In this document: one piece after another, positions 35,989-43,032 of the stretch
How the letters are laid out: each line of letters opens with the position of its first letter
How positions within the stretch are numbered: the first letter of the stretch is position 1
Assembly (NCBI RefSeq): GCF_000311825.1
Contig: NZ_HE978566.1
Location: 456,075-520,074 of the forward strand
DNA length: 64,000 bases
Direction of reading: 5' to 3'
Source: Peptoniphilus grossensis ph5
Lineage (GTDB): Bacteria > Bacillota > Clostridia > Tissierellales > Peptoniphilaceae
Notes under the pieces: generated by a model
What the model saw: only the letters and a program-made list of their open reading frames with translations
Told to the model about the DNA's origin: nothing
Database searches by the model: none
Program-made: the position numbers and the translations under genes

Positions 35989-37527
35989 TTATTTAGCGTA
36001 TTCAACTGCTCTAGTTTCTCTTATAACATTAACTTTAATTTGTCCAGGGAAATCTAGTTCAGCCTCTATTCTCTTAACAATATCTCTAGCAGTAATAGTA
36101 ATTTCTGCTTCAGATATTTTTTCAGGTTTTACTATTATACGAATTTCACGACCAGCTTGAACAGCGTAAGACTTTTCAATACCATCAAATTCATTGGCAA
36201 TTTCTTCAAGTTTTTCAAGCCTTTGAATATAAGATTCAACAGTTTCGCGTCTTGCGCCAGGTCTTGCTGCGGAAATAGCATCAGCTGCTTGAACTAAAAC
36301 TGATTCAACACAATTTGGTTCGACATCACCATGATGTGATTGGATTGCGTTAATTACAAATTCAGATTCGTGATATTTTCTTGCAATTTCCACTCCAATG
36401 TCAACATGTGGAGCATCAAGGTTTCTATCCACTGATTTACCTAAATCATGTAGTAGTCCGCCTCTCTTGGCAAGCTTAACATCTGCACCAATTTCTCCAG
36501 CTAATATTCCAGCAATTTCAGCAACTTCAACTGAATGTTTAAGGTTATTTTGTCCATAACTAGTTCTATATTTAAGTCTACCTAAATATTTAATAATTTC
36601 TGGATGAAGTCCGTGAACTCCAGCATCATAAGCTGCTTGTTCACCTGATTCCTTAATAATAGTTTCAACTTCATTTTTAGCCTTTTCAACAGTTTCTTCA
36701 ATCTTAGTCGGATGAATTCTGCCGTCATTTACAAGTTTTTCTAAAGCAACTCTTGCAATCTCCCTTCTGATTGGGTCAAAGCAGGATAACACAACAGCTT
36801 CAGGAGTATCGTCGATAATTAAATCTACTCCAGTTATTGATTCAATAGCCCTAATATTTCTACCTTCCCTGCCTATAATTCTTCCCTTCATTTCATCATT
36901 TGGAAGATTTACGACAGCAACAGTAGATTCTGCAACTTGGTCAGCGGCACATCTTTGAATAGCTTGTGCAATTACATTTCTTGCATATTTCCCGGATTCT
37001 TCTTTAATTCTATTTTCATTTTCTTTAATAATAAGTGCTGATTCATTAGTAATTTCTTTTTTCAATTCATTGAGCAAAATCTCTTTACCTTCATCTTTGG
37101 TAAGACCAGCAACTTTTTGAAGTTCCTCTTCTCTCTTTTTAATAAGTTCGTCAACTTGGTCTTCCTTTTCTCTAAGACCCTCTAATTTCTTAGTAAGTTT
37201 TTCGTCCTTATGTTCAACTTGAGCAGACTTTTTATCTAAAAGCTTTTCCTTAGAGATAACACGGTCTTCCATTTCTTTGATTTCAGCTCTTCTAATTTTT
37301 GCTTCCTTTTCTTGCTCAGATCTTAGTTTTTGAATCTCTTCTTTAGCTTCGACGAGTAAAACTTTCTTTTGAGTTTGAGCTTGATTTTCAGCATCGTAAA
37401 TCATCTTTTTTGATAATTCTTCAGCATTTTTGAGTTTACCTTCAGAAATATATTTTCGAATAGCATAGCCAACAGCCATGCCAATAATACCGATAATAAC
37501 GACAATAATTAAAGTATTAAAATCCAT
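35989..37527 (-). CDS. rny: Ribonuclease Y
   Basis: Membrane-anchored endoribonuclease that starts mRNA decay in many Firmicutes. The 512-residue product has one N-terminal membrane helix (about 5-20) and a long coiled coil (about 30-195). A KH domain ([16 protein letters not shown] near 215) and an HD domain ([10 protein letters not shown], then HDLGKSVD near 360, and QSHHGDVEP) follow. Length is typical. GGAGG precedes the ATG. In Bacillus it follows recA; here it is 8 kb away on the opposite strand. Confidence 0.97.
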   Translation of the reverse strand: MDFNTLIIVVIIGIIGMAVGYAIRKYISEGKLKNAEELSKKMIYDAENQAQTQKKVLLVEAKEEIQKLRSEQEKEAKIRRAEIKEMEDRVISKEKLLDKKSAQVEHKDEKLTKKLEGLREKEDQVDELIKKREEELQKVAGLTKDEGKEILLNELKKEITNESALIIKENENRIKEESGKYARNVIAQAIQRCAADQVAESTVAVVNLPNDEMKGRIIGREGRNIRAIESITGVDLIIDDTPEAVVLSCFDPIRREIARVALEKLVNDGRIHPTKIEETVEKAKNEVETIIKESGEQAAYDAGVHGLHPEIIKYLGRLKYRTSYGQNNLKHSVEVAEIAGILAGEIGADVKLAKRGGLLHDLGKSVDRNLDAPHVDIGVEIARKYHESEFVINAIQSHHGDVEPNCVESVLVQAADAISAARPGARRETVESYIQRLEKLEEIANEFDGIEKSYAVQAGREIRIIVKPEKISEAEITITARDIVKRIEAELDFPGQIKVNVIRETRAVEYAK

Positions 37528-37567
37528 TCATACACACCTCCTATTTAGTTTTCATGTTTCAAATTTT

Positions 37568-37602
37568 ACAATCATTTTTAGGCATAAGCCTTAAAATAAT
37601 TG
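37568..37602. promoter_or_regulatory. Hairpin at the 5' end of the rny transcript
   Basis: CAAT, ATTTT and AGGC on one side match GCCT, AAAAT and ATTG on the other, with single mismatches between blocks and an ATAA loop. It starts inside the rny -10 box and covers the predicted transcript start. It could be an operator or a 5' stabilising hairpin. It could also be the end of the yneA-like transcript, but it has only a short T tract. Confidence 0.45.
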
Positions 37603-37627
37603 TATATCTTTTAAAAGGATAAGTCAA
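37599..37627 (-). promoter_or_regulatory. rny promoter
   Basis: On the minus strand TTGACT (37627-37622), a 17-base spacer and TACAAT (37604-37599) form a near-consensus sigma-A promoter. Confidence 0.8.
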
Positions 37628-37652
37628 ATAAAAGCGTGTGCATGAACCTTAT

Positions 37653-37949
37653 CTATTTGTTTTCATATATTGGTATAGCTAATTTATAACCTGGTTTAAT
37701 CTCGTAGGGTGAAATATTATTTAACTTTTCAACATCATTAATAAATTTCATCTTATTCTTATATTCATAATTATTTGAAATCGACCACAAAGTATCACCC
37801 TTTTTTACAGTATAAACATATATTATAGCTTCTTCCTCTCTCATAAGATTTATAGTTTCATCTTTTTTAATGATTAATCCAGAATTAAACATAAAAATAA
37901 TAAATAAAAATAAAAAAACTTTTGGCTTATTAATAATAATTCTCTTCAT
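37653..37949 (-). CDS. Membrane LysM protein, YneA-like SOS division inhibitor candidate
   Basis: The 98-residue product has one N-terminal membrane helix (about 9-27) and a single LysM domain (about 45-93, YTVKKGDTLWSISNNY opening). This is the exact layout of Bacillus YneA, which is divergent from lexA and blocks septation during the SOS response. Here too it is divergent from lexA, sharing a 196-base control region with palindromes. Identification rests on architecture and position, not on close sequence recall. GAGGTGAT precedes the ATG. Confidence 0.75.
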   Translation of the reverse strand: MKRIIINKPKVFLFLFIIFMFNSGLIIKKDETINLMREEEAIIYVYTVKKGDTLWSISNNYEYKNKMKFINDVEKLNNISPYEIKPGYKLAIPIYENK

Positions 37950-38025
37950 AAAATCACCTCATGTAAATTTGTTCGAATAAAGTTTAAACGCTTGTAGTAA
38001 ACAAGTGTATCAAATATAAGTTCTA

Positions 38026-38035
38026 AACATATGTT
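38026..38035. promoter_or_regulatory. Candidate LexA operator in the lexA/yneA-like intergenic region
   Basis: AACATATGTT is a perfect 10-bp palindrome matching the centre of the Bacillus SOS box (GAAC-N4-GTTC form) without its outer G and C. Other symmetric elements in the same region are CTTG-N7-CAAG near 37991 and ATACTT-GTTT-AAGTAT at 38095-38110. The last lies between the lexA -35 and -10 boxes and could be the real operator. Confidence 0.45.
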
Positions 38036-38088
38036 ACAACTAAGGTTCTATTATGTCAAGGAAATTATACAATTATTTAAACTATCGT

Positions 38089-38117
38089 TTGAAATACTTG
38101 TTTAAGTATGATATTAT
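38089..38117 (+). promoter_or_regulatory. lexA promoter
   Basis: TTGAAA at 38089-38094, a 17-base spacer and TATTAT at 38112-38117. The spacer contains the inverted repeat ATACTT-GTTT-AAGTAT, so a repressor bound there would block RNA polymerase. Confidence 0.75.
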
Positions 38118-38145
38118 TAATGTAGAAAAATTAGGAGGTAAACCC

Positions 38146-38766
38146 ATGTACGAAGATTTAAACCAAAGAGACCTTGAAATTTTGTTTTTTATTAAAAGAT
38201 TTATTGAATCTAAGTCCTACCCACCTACTGTTCGTGAAATTTGTGCTGGTTGTAATATTAAGTCAACTTCAACTGTTTACTATGCCCTTGAAAAATTAGA
38301 ATCTACAAATTATATTAGAAAAGATGCTTCAAAAACTAGAGCCCTTGAAATTGTTCCTCAAGATGATGACATACTAATGCTTAAAAAGAAAACTGTAGAT
38401 GTGCCAATTGTTGGCAGAGTTACAGCTGGTGCTCCTATTTTAGCTGTTCAGAATATTGAAGATACTATGCCCCTTCCTGTTGATTTTGTATCAAATAAAG
38501 AACTTTTTATTTTAAAGGTTAAGGGAGAAAGTATGATTAATGCAGGAATTTATGACGGAGACTATGTAATTATTGAAAAGACAAATTCTGCTAGAAATGG
38601 AGAAAAAGTTTTAGCCTTAATAGAAGATGAAGCAACTATAAAAACTTTTTACAAAGAAAAGGATAGGTATAGACTTCAACCTGAAAATGATAATATGGAG
38701 CCTTTCTACTTTGACAAAGTCGATATATTGGGAAAAATTGTTGGACTTTACAGAAAAATGAACTAA
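38146..38766 (+). CDS. lexA: SOS repressor LexA
   Basis: Represses DNA-damage genes and cleaves itself when RecA filaments form. The 206-residue product from ATG 38146 has a winged helix-turn-helix (about 1-70). The cleavage site is A94-G95 in RVTAGAP, with catalytic S129 in KGESM and K166 in ATIKTF. AGGAGGT fixes this start; a frame open to 38053 would have to read through the promoter. The recognition-helix region differs from Bacillus: CAGCNIKSTSTVYYAL replaces a segment ending STVHGHL, and it holds a CxxC pair. Confidence 0.96.
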   Translation: MYEDLNQRDLEILFFIKRFIESKSYPPTVREICAGCNIKSTSTVYYALEKLESTNYIRKDASKTRALEIVPQDDDILMLKKKTVDVPIVGRVTAGAPILAVQNIEDTMPLPVDFVSNKELFILKVKGESMINAGIYDGDYVIIEKTNSARNGEKVLALIEDEATIKTFYKEKDRYRLQPENDNMEPFYFDKVDILGKIVGLYRKMN

Positions 38767-38767
38767 A

Positions 38768-38811
38768 AAATACCCTTACTGTTAATAGATAGTAAGGGTA
38801 TTTATCTTAAA
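38768..38811 (+). terminator. lexA terminator
   Basis: AAATACCCTTACT (38768-38780) and AGTAAGGGTATTT (38791-38803) form a perfect 13-bp stem with a ten-base loop, two bases after the lexA stop. The following T tract is short. Confidence 0.8.
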
Positions 38812-38842
38812 CTTTATTTAAATAGAAAATAATAATTTTTTT

Positions 38843-38878
38843 ATAGGGATGTGTATATGCGTCCCTATTTTTTTCTTT
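38843..38878 (+). terminator. Second hairpin terminator downstream of lexA
   Basis: ATAGGGATG (38843-38851) and CGTCCCTAT (38860-38868) pair over 9 bp with one G-T, followed by a long T-rich run. It is either a back-up terminator or the end of a short separate RNA. The remaining bases to 38956 show nothing. Confidence 0.7.
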
Positions 38879-38956
38879 TAAAAAATTAATTTTGAATTCA
38901 AATTTTAGTAATTTTGTCTGTAAGATTCTATTTGTATTATTTTTACATAAGACATT

Positions 38957-40252
38957 TTAATCTTTTTGTATTGTAACTAAATTTTCCTTATCAAGTGCAT
39001 TTAATAGATGTATCAATGCGAATTTAATGTGATAGTAAGAAAGTCCTCCTTGGAAATATACATAATAAGGCTCTCTCATTGGTCCATCTGCTGAAAGTTC
39101 TATGGATGAGCCCTCTATGAAGTCTCCTGCTGCCATTATTACCTTATCATCATATCCTGGCATGTCCCAAGGCATAGGAGTGAATTCTGAGTCAACTGGA
39201 GAAGAAAATTGAATGTATTTGCAAAATGTTTCTAAAATTTCAGGTTTTTTTAGTTCAATTGCTGTGACAATATCGCTTCTTGGGTCATCACTTGATGGAA
39301 TAGTTTTAAAGCCCAATTCTTCAAAACATTTTGAAAAAAGCATAGCACCCCTTATTGCATCCTCAACAATTTTTGGCGACATAAAAAGTCCTTGAAGGAT
39401 TTGTCTTGTCATTCCAAAGGTTAGTCCGCAGTCCTTTCCTATTCCTGGTGCAGTAAGTATATTTGCCGCCCTTTCTACAAGTTCAGACTTGCCTACTAGA
39501 TAGCCGCCCGTGTAGGAAATTCCTCCTCCAGGATTTTTTATAAGTGAACCTGCCATAATGTCTATTCCAAGCTCACTTGGTTCAATAAGTTCTGTAAATT
39601 CTCCATAGCAATTGTCCACGAAAATTTTTATATTTTTATTTATCCTCTTCACTTCATCAATTGCTTTTTTTAGTTCAGAAATTGTAAAGGCCCTCCGATT
39701 TGAATAGCCCGTTGACCTTTGCATAATAACAAGAGAAGTATTTTTTTTAATATAATTTTTGATGCTCTTTACATCAATTTTATTTTCTATTAGGGGCACT
39801 TCAGAGTATTCATAGCCAGTTTTTATTAAAGAGTCAGGGCTGTCTCCCCTTAATCCAATTACTTTTTGCAACGTATCATAGGGCGTAGAAGTAACAGATA
39901 AGAAGTGATCTCCTGGTTTTAAGACAGATTTAATTGCAAGTGTTATTGCATGAGTTCCTGATACAATGTTTGATCTCACAAGGCTATCCTCTGTCCTAAA
40001 AATTCTAGTGTAAATGCTTTCTACCTTGTCTCTTCCAATATCTCCATAGCCATAGCCTGTAGTCCAGTTAAAATCTGTAGATTTTAAACCTTCTTCCTGC
40101 ATAGCTTTTAAAATCTTAACTTGATTATACTGTGCAATGTCACTAAATTCTTGAAATCTATTTTTTAGTTTTTCTTCATTTTTATTTACAAAATCAATTA
40201 TTTTTTTATCAATTTTATATTCTTCTTTAAATAATTTGTCGTATATTGTCAT
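38957..40252 (-). CDS. PLP-dependent YnbB-family protein (aluminium-resistance / methionine gamma-lyase-like)
   Basis: Fold-type I PLP enzyme of the Cys/Met metabolism superfamily, YnbB group; the true substrate is unknown. The 431-residue product has YGYGDIGRD near 67 and the VSGTHAITLA cofactor loop near 98. VDNCYGEF near 213 gives the aspartate that holds the pyridine nitrogen, and the PLP lysine is in AGSLIKNPGGG near 240. Length is typical. It follows miaA by eight bases, a linkage also seen in Bacillus. It is the last gene of the miaB operon. Confidence 0.88.
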   Translation of the reverse strand: MTIYDKLFKEEYKIDKKIIDFVNKNEEKLKNRFQEFSDIAQYNQVKILKAMQEEGLKSTDFNWTTGYGYGDIGRDKVESIYTRIFRTEDSLVRSNIVSGTHAITLAIKSVLKPGDHFLSVTSTPYDTLQKVIGLRGDSPDSLIKTGYEYSEVPLIENKIDVKSIKNYIKKNTSLVIMQRSTGYSNRRAFTISELKKAIDEVKRINKNIKIFVDNCYGEFTELIEPSELGIDIMAGSLIKNPGGGISYTGGYLVGKSELVERAANILTAPGIGKDCGLTFGMTRQILQGLFMSPKIVEDAIRGAMLFSKCFEELGFKTIPSSDDPRSDIVTAIELKKPEILETFCKYIQFSSPVDSEFTPMPWDMPGYDDKVIMAAGDFIEGSSIELSADGPMREPYYVYFQGGLSYYHIKFALIHLLNALDKENLVTIQKD

Positions 40253-40260
40253 CTTTTCTC

Positions 40261-41169
40261 CTAAACTAATCTACTGTCAATATAATTTTCTATATCAGAA
40301 AGTATTGTGTCTGATTCTCTGTCGAACCACTTAATTCTTTTATCTCTTCTAAACCAAGTAAGCTGTCTCTTGGCATAGTGTCTTGAATTTTTCTTTATTA
40401 AGTCCACCATTTCATCAAAATCTATATTGCCATCTAAATAAGAAATCACTTCTTTGTATCCAATAGCCTTAAGTGATTGTGAGTTTTTGTCGAGTCCTTC
40501 GTCTAAAAGATTTTTCACTTCATCTATAAGGCCTAAGTCAATCATTTTATCTACTCTTTGGTTAATCTTTTGGTAAAGTTTAGCCCTATCCATATTAAGG
40601 CCGATGTAAATTAAATTGTAGTCATTATTTTCTTCTCGAAAATTGTCGCCTTTTTTATTGCCATTTTTTAAAATCTCTAAGGCTCTTATAATTCTCTGAC
40701 CGTTGTTTTTGTGGATTTTTTCTGCCATATTCTTATCTTGATCTTGAAGTTTTTCGTATAAAAATTCGCTTCCCTCTTCCTCTAGTATCTCTCTAAGTTC
40801 ATCTCTATACTCATAATCGGGTTCAGTTTCAGTAAAATCTAAATTATAGACAAGAGAATTGATGTAAAGTCCCGTTCCTCCAACTAAAAAAGGAAGTCCA
40901 TCTCTATTATTTATGTCAGTAATAATTTTTTTTGCAGAATTTTTAAAATCAGCAACAGTAAAATTATCAGAAGGCTCTATTATATCAACCATATGATGAA
41001 GGATACTTGTTTTATTTAAGTCAATTTTTGCAGTTCCAATATTTAATTTTTTATAAATTTGCATGGAGTCACTGGAAATTATCTCGCCCTTATATTTTTT
41101 TGCGAGTTCAAGAGAAAGTTCAGTCTTCCCTATTCCCGTTGGTCCTGTTATTATAATTAAATTTTCCAT
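40261..41169 (-). CDS. miaA: tRNA dimethylallyltransferase
   Basis: Adds the isopentenyl group to A37 of tRNAs that read UNN codons. The 302-residue product has the P-loop GPTGIGKTELS near residue 8 and SSDSMQIYKKLNIGTAK near 33. FLVGGTGLYINSLVY lies near 94 and HYAKRQLTWFRRDKRIKWFD near 265. Its product is the substrate for MiaB, encoded first in the same operon. The start lies directly after the mutL stop. Confidence 0.97.
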   Translation of the reverse strand: MENLIIITGPTGIGKTELSLELAKKYKGEIISSDSMQIYKKLNIGTAKIDLNKTSILHHMVDIIEPSDNFTVADFKNSAKKIITDINNRDGLPFLVGGTGLYINSLVYNLDFTETEPDYEYRDELREILEEEGSEFLYEKLQDQDKNMAEKIHKNNGQRIIRALEILKNGNKKGDNFREENNDYNLIYIGLNMDRAKLYQKINQRVDKMIDLGLIDEVKNLLDEGLDKNSQSLKAIGYKEVISYLDGNIDFDEMVDLIKKNSRHYAKRQLTWFRRDKRIKWFDRESDTILSDIENYIDSRLV

Positions 41170-43032
41170 TTATTCCCTCAAAAATAATTTTGATATGGTG
41201 TGTTTTGATACTTCAACAACAGTAGGTCTGCCATGAGGACAAGTATATGGATTTTCACAATTTTTTAAGTCCCTAATAAGTGACTCGATTTCCATATCTG
41301 ATAAGTCATCTCCAGCCTTGACTGATGCTTTGCAGGCCTTTTTCATTATTTTATATAAATCAGCCTCATAATTTGATGAAATCTCCTTGTCTAGAGAATC
41401 AATTATATCCCTAATAAAATTTACATAGGTTGGCAAGCCAAAAATCATTGGCACTTCTCTAAGAACTACAGATTTGTCGCCAAAGTCCTCAATTTTAAAA
41501 CCAAGCTTTGTAAAAAGATCCAAATAATTTAAAATTTTGTCGTATTCCATTTGATTAAGTTCAATTATCTCTGGCTTAAGCAAAATTTGTGAAGTGATCT
41601 CACTCTTTAAATACATGTGCAAAAATTTCTCGTAGTTTACTCTTTCGTGGGCAGCGTGTTGATCTACTAGAAAAGTAATGCCCTCTCTTTGATTTTCTAA
41701 AAGTATATAAGTCTTAAAGAGAACGCCTGCTATTCTTGTATTTAAAAGTTTTTCATCTATATGACTTTTTTCGCTGTTAAATAAAAAGTTTTTATCTTCA
41801 TGTTCTTCAGTGAAAATTCTTTCATCCTCTGCTTTTATATCTTCTTTTAAGCTGTCTTTATATAAAACAGAATCTTCATTAAAGGTCTTCTCTGAATAAT
41901 CCTCACTTGTTTCCTTTTCTATATCCCAAAGGCTTTTTAAATTTGTATTTTTTTCTTGGTCAACACTATCATTAGTTTCATCTTCTTCAAAAATATCAAA
42001 GACACTTACATTTTCCTTTTTATCTTCTATTTCAATTTCTCTAATGCTTCTATTTGGGAAAATTACTTCTTCCACAACTTCAGCCAAAAGAGCTCTTAAA
42101 ATATTTTCATTGGAAATTTTTATTTCATTTTTCTTTGGATGAATATTTACATCAATTAGCTTTGGGTCAATATCAAGGTACAATACAAATACAGGATATC
42201 TGTTTAGCGGAATTAGAGAGTGATAATTTTTTTCCACTGCCCTTGATATGTTAATGTTTCTTATAAATCTTCCGTTTACAAAAATATATTGGCTGTCTCT
42301 ATTTGACCTAAAGAGTTTGTTGTCAGAGAAAAACCCCCTAATCCTATAATTTTCTGATTCAAAAAATCCTTCATTTAAAGAAGATGCAATTTCTGAACCT
42401 AAAATACTAAAAATTCTATTAATGGGATCCTTGTCGCTTCCTGTATTTAAAATAATTTTTCCATCTCTTATAAGAGTAAATTTTATATTATTGTTACTTA
42501 GGACAATTTTTTGTACAATGTCAATTATATTATTTATCTCAGTCAAATCTTTTCGCAAAAATTTTTTTCTAACTGGGGTATTGTAAAAGACATCACTTAT
42601 GACAAAGGTCGTGCCCTTGGGCATACCAACTTTATTTTTCTTTATAATTTTTCCATTTTCAATTAAGAGAGAATTACCTGCAAGGTCCTCTTCCCTCTTT
42701 GTCATAAGTTTGATTTTTGAAATATTTGAAATGCTTGCAAGAGCTTCTCCACGAAAACCTAGTGTCCTTATTTTTTCCAGGTCTTCAATTTTCTCTAGCT
42801 TTGATGTGGAGTGGCGAAGAAATGCCACTTCAAGGTCATCTTCAGAAAAGCCAGAGCCATTGTCTGAAACCCTAATATAGTCAGTACTATCTCCTCTTAT
42901 CTCAACGAGAATGTCATCTGCACCTGCATCAATAGAATTTTCAACTAATTCCTTCACTATTGATGCAGAATTTTCAATTATTTCTCCTGCAGCTATTTTT
43001 GAAATAGTTGCTTCATCTAAAAGTCTAATCAT
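41170..43032 (-). CDS. mutL: DNA mismatch repair protein MutL
   Basis: Links MutS mismatch recognition to strand removal. The 620-residue product has the GHKL ATPase motifs IAAGEIIENSASIVKELVEN (near 14), RVSDNGSGF, RHSTSKL and GFRGEALASIS. An acidic linker spans about 335-430. The C-terminal domain has DQHAAHERVNYE, which fits the DQHA-x2-E-x4-E endonuclease motif, and CPHGRP. It is therefore the nicking type of MutL, as expected where MutH is lacking. The start overlaps the mutS stop (ATGA). Confidence 0.97.
   Translation of the reverse strand: MIRLLDEATISKIAAGEIIENSASIVKELVENSIDAGADDILVEIRGDSTDYIRVSDNGSGFSEDDLEVAFLRHSTSKLEKIEDLEKIRTLGFRGEALASISNISKIKLMTKREEDLAGNSLLIENGKIIKKNKVGMPKGTTFVISDVFYNTPVRKKFLRKDLTEINNIIDIVQKIVLSNNNIKFTLIRDGKIILNTGSDKDPINRIFSILGSEIASSLNEGFFESENYRIRGFFSDNKLFRSNRDSQYIFVNGRFIRNINISRAVEKNYHSLIPLNRYPVFVLYLDIDPKLIDVNIHPKKNEIKISNENILRALLAEVVEEVIFPNRSIREIEIEDKKENVSVFDIFEEDETNDSVDQEKNTNLKSLWDIEKETSEDYSEKTFNEDSVLYKDSLKEDIKAEDERIFTEEHEDKNFLFNSEKSHIDEKLLNTRIAGVLFKTYILLENQREGITFLVDQHAAHERVNYEKFLHMYLKSEITSQILLKPEIIELNQMEYDKILNYLDLFTKLGFKIEDFGDKSVVLREVPMIFGLPTYVNFIRDIIDSLDKEISSNYEADLYKIMKKACKASVKAGDDLSDMEIESLIRDLKNCENPYTCPHGRPTVVEVSKHTISKLFLRE

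Noticed and set aside
35937-35990. attachment site of an integrative element beside the Xer recombinase
   Set aside because: No tRNA gene, direct repeats or cargo genes are nearby; the palindrome there is the rny terminator.
38053-38766. lexA starting at 38053
   Set aside because: The extra 31 codons cover the lexA promoter; AGGAGGT and the family N-terminus place the start at 38146.
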